Origin: Opisthocomus hoazin
Taxonomy: Eukaryota; Chordata; Aves; Opisthocomiformes; Opisthocomidae
NCBI RefSeq assembly: GCF_030867145.1
Contig: NC_134418.1
Location: 2,724,802 to 2,788,801, forward strand
Length of the DNA: 64,000 nucleotides
Direction of reading: 5' to 3'
Below are positions 1 through 13,366 of the stretch, piece by piece. Positions within the stretch are counted from its first letter, which is position 1. The number at the start of each line of letters is the position of its first letter. A program made the position numbers and the translations under genes. Below the pieces are notes generated by a model. It had not been told where the DNA came from and ran no database searches. It was given only the letters and a program-made list of their open reading frames with translations.

Positions 1-3000
1 GGCTGCTAAGGAAGAGAGGGCAACAGCATGATTCAGACATGCTTTTTGCAGATTCCAGCTGCATTTGCCACTGAGCCTGCTCTTGCAGTCACTGCTTAAA
101 GACCCAGCTGGGGTAAGTTCAGGCTCTCATTTTGAAACTCACCCCAGATGCAATCTCAGAAACGTGGTGGTTTGGGTTATGTCCATGTAGCCTCATCCAG
201 AACCTCTTCAAAAAGCTACTCCAGCTGCCTGTTGGTGGTCAGAGAGAAGGACCCAAGTGTTAGTCTGGGTAGGTGGGCATGAAGGACTTTTTTGTTCATG
301 CTTAGCAGTCAGATGTTGGTACGGTAGCTCACTGATGCTTCTTTCCCCAGCTTTATTCTGGTTGGTATTGCTCTGGGATTGCTGCATTATGGGCACCAGG
401 AAAGTTCCGCAGTCACCTGCTGTTGACTGAGATCCATTTAATGAGTTGCCAGAAAAACAAGTGTAAAGCCAGCCAAATCTCTATGGTGAGAATTAGGTAT
501 GAGTGGTTTGTGACTGTGAACTGTGACTCAGACTACCCATGTCCTGATCTCAGCCTTCAAATTATCCTTTCAGTTAGGATGAGGGCTTTCTGCCTTGGTC
601 TTGAAGACCTTCATGACAGGGATCAGCTCCCCCTATGCTTTAGAGAGAAGTGGTGACATGGAGTGGGAATATACAGCCTCCTGTGCTACAAAAAATCACA
701 ATGCCACCACTGTTTGACCCAGAGTAAAATAACAGCGAAGCAAAGGAACTTGCCCAGGACTGTGCCCCCCCGTCTTCTTCAGAAGTGGGAACAACCCTGA
801 GCATTCCCAGTTGTGTTTGATGCTTATCAACATGACAGCAGTTTTTTTAATGAGAAACTGAACCTTAATCCTCACTATCTAGATGGGCTCTTTTTTTGTT
901 AAGTAGTTGTGAAACACTTGATCAGAAAAGTGTCTCTGAGCTTTAGAGGAGTGAGAAACCCCCACACACACTTTCACAGAAAGGTAGGGATGTGGACTCC
1001 CAAAGCAGACGCTGGTGTGAGACAGCGAGAACCCTCTGGGTACCTGCGTGTGTGACATCCAGACATCCTCCTGCATTCATAAAATTAGGGTCAATAACAC
1101 CATTACTGATGCTAACTACGGCAGCCCGATTTCCCAGAGTGCCAGCTGTAATAAAACAGCTCCCCAAATGTCAGGCTGAACATAAAGGATATTAGAAGCC
1201 TAATGGAGCACATTCGTACTTCTAATTGTGAGTAAAATATCAGCAAACGACTGAATACTTTGACAGGGTTGTTTAATAATTAGGCCAGGATGCAAGAGAT
1301 GAGATTCAGCTCGCTGCTGAAAATGAGGCAGGGCTTATGATGAGGGGAATAAAAAGAGCCTTTTTTGCAAAGGCAATTTGAGACAAAATGTTGGTAGAAG
1401 AGTGCTGTAGAAAATGTCACGGATATGGTCTCAGTGTGCATAGTCAACGGGAGGGCGAGTTTGTTGCACTGATTGCCCAAGGAGGAGACTGCCAGAACTA
1501 GATGTTGGTGAATAAGCGAAGTTTAAAGAGCAACTTTGTCGTGTTTGCTTTCATTTGGGTTTTTACATCAAAGACCTCATTTACACTCTCCTCCAAGCAA
1601 AAGGCTGAAAGGGGCAGAGCCATCCTGCTACCTGAGCAGCAAGAAAAGCCCCGCGGCTTTGAGCGAGAAACATGAAAGACCATCTTTGTGACCCTGCTTT
1701 GACTTTGACAGTCTCTGGAGATTCTCCCCATCTCTTGATTCCTGCACTCCTCTGAGTGATGCCATCCCTCTGTGTAGCTCCTGGAAACTCTCAGGGAGGT
1801 GTTTGGAGTTGCAGAGATATGGGAAGTTTTCCTTGTCCTACATGGGGACTTGGCACTTTGACCACCTCCTCTCACCGCTGTGTGGGAGAGACCACTACCT
1901 TTGCTGATTCCACCCTAGACTGTGTCCATCAACGGCACCGGGATGGGAAGAGTGTGGCCAGAAATGGCACAGAGGGTCTGCACAGGGCAAAGAGGGTGTT
2001 GTGAAGATAAATATGGGGAGTAAACCAAGGTAATAAGATACTGCTACGATAGAGGCTGATGAAAGCCTGCGACAGATAGGCAGGAGATGTTTGAGAAGAT
2101 CCCAGTGGATTTTAGGTTACAAATTTCCCACCAGTGTGGTGCTGGCTGGATTTTGGGACAGGAGAATGGGTGAAATGATCTGCTCTTGCCTCCATCGGTT
2201 GTGCTTACAACAACTCCCATGGCACTTTTGGCAAGATGAGCAGAGTGTGATTGCTGGCATCCTGGCCCTCTTCCAGTGGTATTAATTACATCCTGCCTCC
2301 CCAAATCCCTCCCATACTCTCAATTAGAAACAATTTTCTTCTTCACTTCATGACCCAAACGATTGCCTTGATTAGTTGTGCAATGTTGATTAAACAAGCC
2401 AGTTCCTATAGGTGGTTGGGAAGGGCTTGGGAGTCCATTGGGATTTGAGCACTGATGGAACGCACAATATTAATAGAAATCAATAGAATTAATGGGTTAA
2501 TTCCATGCTAATACATAGTGCTGGAGGAGAAGTTAGGCTAATGAAAATGCATGTATTCCCTAAACTATTCCATTTGCATCAGATGATTCATCCACTACTG
2601 CTTCTTTCAAACAACATTAATGAGATTAAAAGCACATTTACTAAGTGTACATGACCAAGGGGGGAAGGGAGAACAAAGTTGCTTTCAGCAAGCTCTGCCT
2701 TACCAAATTCTCTACATAAGGTACTCTCTCTGCACCTGGTTTTTCGCAGGTCACCTGGGGAGCAGAGGAGAACCAGCGAGATTTTCCTTTGAAGGCAAGC
2801 AACTGTCTGCTAGTGACTGCAGGATGGTTTGCCTAGATATGGATGCTTCCCTAGATCTGCCCTGGGCTAGCTGAAATAATGCTGAAAAGTGAGAAGCTGT
2901 AATAGCTGTCCTGATGCCATGCTAAACCCTGCCTTGCATCAGCTTTGTTGTTCTTCTACTGGATAGATCCACCAAAAATCAAAGTTATAGCTCCTAGGTT

Positions 3001-3636
3001 TTCCTTCATCTGGTGCTGATTTTTGATTGGAAATGGGTCTTGGTGGCACCAGTGAAATGGGGTAATAATTGCAAATACCTGGGTCTGCCAGAAGAAATGC
3101 ATGTTGTCAATATGCTCAGATATCCCTGTATAGCATTTGGCCCCAGACTCGTCAAAGGCTGAGTGGAACTATTGGTGAAGTGGGGTTCATTTAGGCTGGA
3201 GGAGAGGTGCAGGAGGGTACAGCCTGGAGCAGCAGAGGAGATAATCCATCCCTTGCATCCTTTTATAAAGAATAGGAAGTCATCATCTTCACATGAGGCA
3301 AGATTAGGAGTTAGGAAACACTTTCTGAGCACTGAGAAAGAGAAACACCGGAGCTGGAGATGTGATGGAAGTGTTTGAAATGAAAGTTAGACGCACATCT
3401 CTCAGGGATGAGTGCAATTGCAAGTCAAAACTGTTATTTTTGACTCAGGTCTCAGAGAAGCCCAGGTAAAAGGTTTCAAAACTGTCCACACTCCATTAAA
3501 TTTTTCATCCTTGTCTTGTCCTTGCAAGACCAAAAGCCTCCCCACCTGGATCTTGGTGACCACAAACCCAACTTTGCCTGCTGAAGAAAATATTGAAAGA
3601 AATATTCTTTAAAGATACCAGGGATTTGATAACCAA
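1..3636. other. Non-coding stretch, no gene seen
   Basis: The sequence is moderately AT-rich and only short chance reading frames are present. No recognisable exon, RNA gene or clear repeat was found. A faint CR1-like wording at about 3180-3330 is too diverged to call. This is 5' flank, or intron 1 if GFRA4 exon 1 lies further upstream. Confidence 0.5.
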
Positions 3637-4066
3637 ATCACAGAATCATAGAATCATAGGTTGGAAAAGACCTCTAAGATCATCAAGTCCAACCTTCCAC
3701 CCAACACCACCATGCCTACTCAACCATATCCTGAAGTGCCACATCTACACATTTTTTGAACACCTCCAGGGATGCTGGCTCAACCACCTCCCTGGACAGC
3801 CTATTCCAATGCTTGACCACTCTTTCAGTAAAGAAATTTTTCCTAATATCTAATCTAAACCTCCCCTGACACAACTCGAGGCCATTATCTCTTGTCCTAT
3901 TGCTAGTTGCCTGGGAGAAGAGACCAACACCCGCCTCACTACAGCCTCCTTTCAGGTAGTTGTAGAGAGCAATAAGGTCCCCCTTCACCCTCCTCTTCTC
4001 CAGACTACACAGCCCCAGTTCCCTCAGCCGCTCCTTGTAAGACTTTTTCTCCAGACCCTTCACCAC
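3637..4066 (-). mobile_element. CR1 LINE 3' fragment (5'-truncated)
   Basis: The left edge is the CR1 tail in reverse (ATCACAGAATCATAGAATCA). It is followed by the antisense CR1 3' wording GGTTGGAAAAGACCTCTAAG and continues to the conserved block CCCCAGTTCCCTCAGCC near 4011-4030. The minus-strand translation contains [14 protein letters not shown] and [20 protein letters not shown], typical of the 3' end of CR1. It looks like the same subfamily as the copy at 42.5 kb. Confidence 0.9.
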
Positions 4067-7000
4067 CCGGGCAGCTTACAACTCACTTCAAAAACGAGAG
4101 AAGAGCTTGCTGTGGGGTAGTCCAGACATCAGCCACAGGGCAGCCTCAGCCTTAAGACAAACCCCGCCAAGCAGGCAGTTATTCTAACCGAGCAGAGCAG
4201 GCTGCAAAACCTTTGGAGTTTGTTTCCGCTCTGTGGGAAATATTGACAAAACCAGAGGCAAGAAAGACTGTCCCTCTGAATTTTTGGCAAAAAAGAATAC
4301 GTTTTTTTGGCCGAAAAGGAGGTGATTTGGACTCTTAGCTGCATCTGTAGCACATGCTGGGAGACGAACTCCAGCTGAAAAACTCAGAGCAGAAATGAGC
4401 CAGGTTTCAGGACCTACCATGGCCACATTTGTCTTTGTTTGGGAACATTCAGGTTTTTGATTTAAAGGCAAAAATATCTACCATCTTCTGTTTCCCCATG
4501 CATCTCTACTTGCTCTGTGTAAGGCCAGAGCTTTGGGTAGGTAAAAAGAAATGCTCAGTCCCACAGCACTGCTTCAAGAGGTTATTTTTGCACCAATTTT
4601 ACTTTTACATCCATGCTTAGGAATGAATTTAGTGGTCAGAGCTGCTGTCAATATGCAGGCAGATGAAGTTGTTACTAATGTTGGCAGATATTTTTTTTTA
4701 AATTGCCATTTGGGACAACATTTCCCCTGAAAATAGGACTTGCCCAAAGTAAATTGTAGGGAAGAGGTTGTTTCATTTGGGGGAGGGATGGGCTGGCTAG
4801 ATAATTTGAGGTAAATCCCTCCTTTTTGGTCTAAATGAGGTTTCTAACCAATTCTGCTTTACTGAGTGACTCTGCAGCTAATTTTGGGACTAAATTCCCC
4901 AAATTCCTTGCTCTCTCTATGGCACTAGCAACAAGCTTTCTCCTGCTGTCGTGCGGTCTCTTTTCCTCTCCATGGGTAGCTATGAGACAGTGCTTTTACC
5001 CAGTCATGCACATGCAATATCAATACAGTATTTTCCTTAATTTAGTAAAAGTGACATTGATTTCCTGCTTGATCTATTGTTCTTCTGGACCCGAGCACCA
5101 TTGTGTTTTTCACATAATGTTCTTCATATTCAGAAGCACTTATGCAATGTGGGAACCTCATTTCCAGAAGTGTTTTACAATTTTAGGAGCGTGTCTCCCA
5201 GACTACAAGACCAGGAGAAATCTCTCATTCCTGTGCCCATTGGTGTGCCTTGGCCCTGGACCAAAACTGTGTCAAGGGTTCAGTACACACCAGGCTCTAC
5301 TTTGATCTATGCTTTGGTCTCCATAGGAAGGAAACCTGGAGGCATAGCCTGGAAGGACTCAGGGACCAAGCAGGTCAAGACCCTAATTTCTGTGACTTTT
5401 CCTCTTCTCTTGATGAAGTATGAGTTAGTTAGCACTGTAGAGATGCAGGAGTCTGTCTTCACTGGGGCTACCTTGAGTGATGGCTGCCAGGACTAGTCAT
5501 GGGTGTGGGCAACCATGGTACAAAGACACTTCTGGTTTGTGTGCACACCTGTGTGTTTTTAGGACTCCAGGAGGAGGCAAAATGGACATGAGATGTCCCT
5601 ACATTATCATCCAAAGACAAGCAGGGCAGATTAAGCCCAAGCTGCTGCTTCCTCCACTCCCAAGTCAAGATGTATGATCTCACATGCAGCCCAGTGGCCT
5701 TACTGTGGTGACACCTGGGAAGCGTCAGGCTGCAGCCTGCGAATCCCACGTAACTGTCATGTGTACTGGTTCTGGGAATTGTGCCCACAAGGCAAGGGAT
5801 GTGACAGACATACCCTTCACATGGTTTTTCTGCTGCTGAACGTGACTTGGAGGGCTTCACTCTGCACTCAGAGCAGCCAAATACCTGCAGTGCTCAGCAG
5901 GAGGTCAGTCCATGGTACTCTGTTTGATACAGTCCTACATAAGAAAGTAGCAAATGAAAACCCAGTCTCCTGATCTTCATTTTCATATCTTTTATTCCTG
6001 ATATGTACCAAAAAAGGGAACATCACTGAGTATTCACAGCAGAGATTCTACAACAGCCTTGCTGACCATTGGCAGGGACAGAGCCCCGACCCAGCATAGG
6101 TATTTGTACCTCCAGAAGAGGAAGCAGAGATGGCCAGGCACACCAGCAAATCATCCAGCCCATGAAACTTACCTTTGATCTCATACTTTTTATACACCAC
6201 TGACTTCACTGCAAAATCAACACCACCAAAAATAAGACCAAGGTCTGTTCATTGTGGACTAGAAGCATCTCTGAGGAATTACTGTGGCTTTAAAGTTGTT
6301 TAACTGTGATTAAAACCTTGTTCTTACATTAATCCATATTTCACAGGCCTTTTTTTGGATGTTTCACATTGTGAGTCCGCTGGGGAAATTCCAGCTGCAT
6401 GTTCTAGATTCATGATCTGTTTTATTTTGTCATCTATTCAGTCTCTCGTCACTGTGGCTACTCAGTCAAAGCAAAGGAAAATTATGGTGGCTTTCCCCCA
6501 GGCTTTCGCTTCAGTACAGTTGTCTGAGTCAGCCGTGTTTTCACTCGATTGTGCCATCTTCTGATTTCACAAAATTGGGGATTTCTCTGTAGAGAATGGC
6601 ATTGCAATGAGGTGGGAATATGCAGCACAAGTGTAGTACAAAATTCCCAGTTCAGAAAACCAACCTAAAGAGGGACTGTCTGAAGCAGGGGTGGATGGAG
6701 ACCAGTGGTGACTGGTTCATGACTTAGAGCCAGCAGACAACTAAGACTGCAACCAGCATCACTAGCAAGAGGATTGCCTAGTTCAACATCATCAGCCTAG
6801 ACTTGTAGGAGATGTAAGAGTCTTGAGGGCACAATGCTTGCTGAACCCAGATGAGCTTCACAGGTCAGAGAGAAGCTCAGCCCACCTCAGATCTGTTGCC
6901 ATTGTCTGTCCCTGAAAAGTTCCCCACAAGAGCTGCAAGAAACTGAGCACTTCAGGGGGATGGCTGTGGCCGCTGGTGACACAGGGGTTCCTTGAAAGAA

Positions 7001-10000
7001 AGTGAATCCATCTCCAGAAAAGAGTCAAAATCAGACTGAAATCATCAAAAACCTCTCAAGGATTTAGGAACTTCATCATCATTTAATCAGACATTTCCAA
7101 ACTGACTTGTTCTTCAACACTGGAGACTGTGCCGCAGTGAGCACGGAGTGCCATCAGTGACACTGCCCTTTGGGATCTGCTCCTGGGCACAGTCAGGCCA
7201 TATGACCAAGTCACCTTGGCTGGGTAAACCAGCCATGCACAGACACCTCTGTGCTGCGCCTGGACCTAGTTCTAGAGTGCTCCAGGCTCACTCCAAAACC
7301 ATGAGAAACAAACACCCTATGGCTATCACTTACCTTGCAGTAAACCTGGGTTCTCAAAGCTCTGAGTGCAGAACCCAACATCCAAACCCACCTCTCAGCT
7401 GGGGAAATTAAGGCGTGGAAATGTTGAGGGACTTCCAGTGTCATTGTTAGGAACTAGATCAGAAGTCCTCATCTGAGGCTCATGTTGCTGCAGACCACAC
7501 CATCCCACCAGGCATACATGCCACCTCTCTCAAACAGGCTACATGTCCTCTCGTGAGACACAAACCATACAACATGGTGCTCACTACTGCTCCCATGTGT
7601 GCTCTTTAATCGTAGAGGATTTGGGGAGGGAGGGGGTTCAGCAATGCCTGAAGATGACATGCCTGTGCCCCTCTCTAGGGTAATTTGCAAAGCTGTGAAG
7701 TGTTTATTTTGGAGGCACTGAGGACAGTGGGAGGTCAGCACAGGTACATTACAGCTGCTGATATCTTGTGGGGGAGGAGAGGAAGAATGGTTAAGCTAGA
7801 AAAGCCAAGCAGTGAAAAGACAGGCGATGACAAATTCAAGGCTGGCTGTGCAATTTAATTCCTTTCCCCTGGTGCATATCCATTCTGATATGGTCTTTAA
7901 TTGCATGATTAAAAATATTGATACTGTTCTTGGACAAGATAACATTCTGTAGTGTGGAGGTGTTGAGTAACTGAAGACACAAATCCTTGTCACTGGTCCA
8001 TAAGCAAGGCAGCTTCGAAGAGCTTTCTCTTTAGCTGAATGCTGGGTCTGCTTTTCCAGAATGGGAGGAAAAACGCAATCCCTTGTCGCAGAATAATGAT
8101 ATTCTGGCAGAGAGAGGATCTGGGGGCCACGGTGGATAGGCAGTCCTGGCGATTTGCTGAGAAGATGTTGTATGTAGGACTCAGACCTTTCATGGACACA
8201 GAAATGAAAGCTCGATATTAGAGCAGACGAGCACAGCTGGCATGGATGCCAAAAAAGTGGGGATTGGCCCCCTCCCCATGCCTGGGAGGGTATATTTTGA
8301 ACTATTGGGTCAGTAAAGAGCTGCAGAAATAGTCTGTATTTCTCCAAACACCCTCCAGGGACAAAGATTTTAAGCAATGAAGCTGTTGCAGAAGGGAGAT
8401 GAGTGGTGCAGTGATTCTGTTATCCAAGTGTTTTCAAGAGGAGGGGGAAAAAAGATTTAAACCGCACAGGGAAAGCAGTACCAAGAGGTGGGGGAAGAAG
8501 TTGGGCCAGATACAACCCAAGCAGCCAAAAGAAGCATGTTTTGGCAAGAAGGGTGATTAACCATTGGAACAAATTACCCAGGATGATAACAGATTTCTTT
8601 GTCTCTGGAGGTCTTCTAGTCAACGGGGGCTCTTCTCTGGAAAATACACTTGAGCCAAAGAGAAATTATAGGAGCCATTACCACTGTAAGTAGATGCAAT
8701 CCTCTGGCCTGTGTAAGGGAAAAGGTCAGCTCTGACCTCCTGGCCTCTGAACTTGTGAATCATACAGTCCTGCTTTCTGAAGGGCCCCTGCCTCGCTCAC
8801 GCAGGCAGCGCTGAGAGATTTAATCAACTACTTGCTGACCACAGCAGAACGGCGAAGCTCGCTCATGCTGACTGTAACGCAGGTCTTGATAGAGGAACAG
8901 CCAAGCGTTCAGACCTTCCCCTCTTCCACCCACCGGTGCTTTTTGCTCCCAATAACCTTACACTGACCCACTTCCAGACTATGTATATTCTCTGTGTTTC
9001 TGGCCCATGACCGCATCCACCCTCTGTTCATTCAACAGAGACCCTTCATTCCTACAATCCTAATGCCTACCCTAATTTTCTGCCTCTCCTTGACCTTGTT
9101 TGCTCCATAGCAGCTGCTGACAACTCGATATAAGACCACACAGGCAAGGGATCTTGCACTTACACCAACATCCTAAATGTGCCCATCTTCTGCATTTCCA
9201 GCAGGACCCTCCTCTGAGATTGTACAGGCTCTTCATGGGTGGGTCTGGTCTGGAGACAGGCTCGTGCCCATTCCCTCTTGGCTGTCATCTCTCCCTCATG
9301 ATTTCTATAGTTTTAAATGGGTGTAGCAATCTCCTTTCCCCAAGGGAACTGCAGTCACTACCTCTTTTGGTGATTCCCAACCTTCTTCTGCATCCGGGAC
9401 CTTTCTGCTATTAAGCAGGGCACCATGGAGTCTGCACTGTAGGAGCTTAATTTTTCCTTGGGCACTGGGAACGGTGAGTTCTTCCACAGCTGAAAAAACA
9501 CTTTGAAGATGAAAAGCAGCCTGTGAAGCCCTTTGCTTTGTTGTTTATCCCTGCAGACAGCCAGGAACGCTGGCCCCTGACTGCAATAGCACTTGTGAAC
9601 AGCAGTATGACTCTATAAGGTGAAAGGCAGCAGAGGAACCGGACTTGAGTGGTAGTATTGTCCCTGGCCAGGTCCCAAGAAGCTCTGAATTACTTTTCAG
9701 CATGTGGTGGAGGAACGGGGTCCCCACAGTCAGATGCTGGCACAATTTTGTGTTGTCTTCAGCAGAGCAGCACGGGGCTGAGAGTCGCCTCAATGTGCCC
9801 TGTGGGGGAAAAAAAGGGTTATTGAAATAACAAATGCCATTCAAGGAGAGCTATGGTTATCTGGACTTTATACAGACAGTTATGGAGAAAGCTGAACTTT
9901 ATTGCTTCTGGCTTTTTCAGCTGCCTCTGGTCTATTCAAAGTTCGTGACACTTAATATCAGATGAAATGTTAAACTTCTTTAAACTGGCCAACTGAAGTC

Positions 10001-12319
10001 AACACACAGCAGGGAAGAGAGACCAAACACACTACTACCTACGTTGATTAGATGATAGAAAATGTGATTTCCCTTTAAAGGTCCCATTGATTTAAGGGTC
10101 TGAAATTCACTGAAGTGTAACAGAGTTTTTAATAGTCCACATGTTCCTGGTAAACCTTCACATTCAATTTCCCTTATGCTCTTCTCTTGTATTATCCATC
10201 ATGATCATCTTCCCCCAGCTCTCCTCAGCAAGCAATTCTGAATTTCAGGCTTCTTTGCAACCTGGTGACCTTTCCCCCTCCCCGGCCTAGTATGAAACCT
10301 ATGAATAATCATTGAAAGTATGATGTAAATAATTGCATGAGTACTGCAGCCAGTAATTAAATTCTAGGATTCTGCTCCCGTTCCTGTGTGGACTCTTGCT
10401 TTACAAGGGTAAGAGAAGCCTTCGAGCAACTTACTAGACCTTTGTATGGATCAAGTTGTCTTGGTCTGGAAGATCATTTCCTACAGCAAAATTTTTTGGT
10501 TATTTCAGCTGAGACTGAAAACAGATTTCCAGAATAGGAATAGGGAGGTCATCAGGAGAAAGTTCAGCATGACGGCTCAAACCTTGCTTAATAACTTACT
10601 ATTATTTAATTTCTTTCCATCCCCTGGAACCTCTAGGATGGAAGGAATACATAACTGCCTTAAATGCAGGTCTAACTCAGGTGAAGGTATCGTGACTTTA
10701 AGGATGCTGTTTAGGAAGTGTTGCTTTCCGGGGGACCCAGTGTTTATAGCTGATGGACACCTCTGGCGCTTTGCTGCTGTGTTACATTACGAAAGCCCAT
10801 ACCACGTTAAGCGAGCTCTGATTCTAGCGGGCTGGCTCCACATGCTTTATTTAATTCCTGACACAGGCCAGGGGTCTTCTCTTTAATCGGCTTGCTACTT
10901 CCCCCATCAATGAAGTTAATGATCCCTGCTTTGGCCACATTTGACACCTGGGACTTACATTTCCATTGTCATCTCTCTTTGTTTCAGAGCACCTCCAGTG
11001 AACATCCTGTTCCTCTGTGACCAGGATTAAGCTCCAAGGGTCGTATCCCTCTAATTTCATATAAATAAGTACCTACAGCTGAGTTGGTTTCCCTGCCTGA
11101 TGCTCTGCTTGGCTTTCAGTTGCAGCTCCAGAAATGTGCAGGCTTCCCACGGGACTGTGTCCCATCTGCAGTCCCACTGATGGCTCAGATACCCTTGAGC
11201 ATCTTGCATGGCACTACGTGCCCACATGTGGGCAATCAGCTCCCCTAACAATATAGGAACATAAACATCTAGCTCAGATGGGAGCGACTAAATGAATGCC
11301 AGACAATTCCCACCTGCCTTCCTACGTAAAGCTCTCCTATGACAAATAATTTAATTATTTGCCTTTTACTCTATATTTTCTCACTTATTTTTTTAACCCA
11401 CTGCCCCCATGGTTCATTATCTGCCCGTTTCTGCGTACTCCCTGCCCAGTGCCTCAACTCCGCATCTGCAGAGGAAGCCAGAATGTCATCTTGGTTTTGG
11501 AACAACGTCAACACATAGTCAGTTTTTCTTCACTCTTTCTCTCTCTGTCTCACATTGTTTCAACTGTGATTCCCTGTTCTGTGGCCTCCACATTGGTTTT
11601 ATGCCTTTTATTACTAACAGTTAGCCAGATGAAATACCTTTCACTCTCTCTTTTATGAGATGTATTTGAAAAGACTTGCCAAAGCTGCTTAGATCTTTCA
11701 ATGGACCTTCTTACTGCTCTGCACAGCACTCTAAATATTACACCAGGTACAATTGCAAGGCTTGTATTGCTTCAAATGTAGATTTTTAACCTGAGTTTGA
11801 TGATTAAAATAGCACCTCTGGGTCTAACCTGCAGTCAGCCCCTGATGTTCTGGGCAGTGTAGATGTACATAATAAGGAACACTCCTGTGTGTAAAGTTGT
11901 ATTAATGCATAGACTGGAGTTATTATGTGACTGTATTGGTATAGACTATACTATCACACTGATTTGGGATGAGAAGGGTGGATTTCAGCTCCCTCCGGAT
12001 TATTCATGGCATGTCCCAACTTATGAATCCTTGCATTTACAGCCTCAATGTCCTTTTAATAAGGAATTTTGTTTCTTTCAGTATAAGTTCTTATGGTTTT
12101 GTCCTTTTGCTCTTCCAGCACAGCCTGTCTCTTCCCTTCCATGACCTCCCACCCCTTGTTTGTTGCCTGTCTCCCCCCATCAGCCTCGTTGGCTATGGGG
12201 GTGGTCACAGTCAAGTGAGGCTCCCAAGTCTCTCCTGTAGTTGCTGAAGGCATGCAAGTGTTTCCAGAGAGTAAGTGCAAGCATTTTTTAGGTTCCTCTA
12301 TGGAACTCTTAATCAAGAC
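4067..12319. other. Non-coding stretch, mostly unassigned
   Basis: Eight kilobases without a recognisable exon. The longest frames (for example 193 codons on the minus strand at 7796-8377) match no family I know and show no splice-supported structure. A weak CR1-like fragment lies at about 8450-8640. The rest appears to be unique intergenic or intronic sequence. Confidence 0.5.
8450..8640 (+). repeat. Possible old CR1 fragment
   Basis: The wording GGTGATTAACCATTGGAACA followed by AATTACCCAGGAT, then TCTCTGGAGGTCTTC, resembles the CR1 3' region (GGTGGT.A.CACTGGAACA.ATTGCCCAG and CCCTGGAGGT.TTCAAG). It is strongly diverged and lacks a tail. Confidence 0.4.
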
Positions 12320-13366
12320 TCTTGTGATCTATCTGGCCTTCTGTAAAGCCTTCGACACAGTGCCTCACAACATCTTTCTCTCTAAATTGGAGAAATACGG
12401 ATTTGATGGGTGGAATGTTCGGTGGCTAAGGAATTGGTTGGAAGGTTGCAGCCAGAGGGTAGGGGTAGTGGTCAATGGCTCGATGTCCAAGTGGACGCCG
12501 GTGACACATGGTGTCCCTCAGGGGTCCATATTGGGACCAGTGCTGTTTAACCTTTTCATCAGTGACTTAGACAGCAAGATTGAGTGCACCCTCAGCAAGT
12601 TTGTAGACGACACCAAGCTGAGTGGTGCAGTTTACACACCAGAAGGACGGGATGCCACCCAGAGGGATGGCTGGGGGATGAGGGGATGGAGACCAGCCCT
12701 GCTAAGAAGGGCTTGGGGGTGCTGGGGGATGAAAAGCTGGACATGAGCCACCAATACGTTCTGGCAGCCCAGAAGGACAACCGTGCCCTGGGCTGCATCC
12801 TCAGCAGTGTGGGGACAGGGTGAGCGAAGGGATTCTGCCCCTCTGCCCCACTCTGGTGAGACCCCCCGGGAGTCCTGTGTCCAGCTCTGGAGCCCTCAGC
12901 ACAGGACAGAGCTGGAGCTGTTGGAGTGGGGCCAGAGGAGGCTGGGACCCCTCTGCTGGGAGGACAGGCTGAGGGAGTTGGGGTTGTTCAGCCTGGAGAA
13001 GAGAAGGCTGCAGATAGAGCTTAGAGCAGCTGCCAGTGCCTGGAGGGGGACTATAGGAAAGATGGGGAAAATATTTTCAGCAGGGCTTGTAGAGATAGGA
13101 CAAGGAGCAATGGCTTTAAACTAAGAGAGGGTTGATTTAGACTAGATATAAGGAAGAAATTTTTTACGATAAAGGTGGTGAAATACTGGAACAAATTACC
13201 CAGAGAAGAAGTGGAGGCCCTGTCCCTGGAAACATTCAAGGCCGGGTTGGACGGGGCTCTGAGCAACCTGATCCACTTGAAGATGTCCCTGCTCATTGCA
13301 GGGGGATGGGGCTAAATGACCTCTAAAGGTCCCTTCCAACCCAAAGCATTCTATGATTCTATGATC
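12320..13366 (+). mobile_element. CR1 LINE with reverse-transcriptase remnant
   Basis: This is a 5'-truncated CR1 of about 1.05 kb. Its left part, read in the frame of 12252-12746, encodes a reverse-transcriptase segment with [25 protein letters not shown] and the catalytic-type box [11 protein letters not shown]. The frame then degenerates after about 12,670, where part of the consensus is missing. The 3' half contains [24 protein letters not shown] sequence, CATTCAAGGCCGGGTTGGAC and the tail ATTCTATGATTCTATGAT. It is an inactive pseudocopy. Confidence 0.93.

Noticed and set aside
1341..1385. ATG AGG GGA ATA short frame as GFRA4 exon 1
   Set aside because: It encodes charged residues without a signal-peptide core and stops without a suitable phase-1 donor.
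3163..3378. Possible very old CR1 fragment (GGCTGGAGGAGAGG... and AAGATTAGGAGTTAGGAAAC...)
   Set aside because: Only a few loosely matching words in order; too weak to call without a profile search.
12252..12746. 164-codon plus-strand frame with reverse-transcriptase motifs as a host gene or active element
   Set aside because: It is a truncated, degenerate CR1 fragment: the 5' part of the ORF is missing, the frame breaks after the FVDDT region, and a CR1 tail follows at 13,366.
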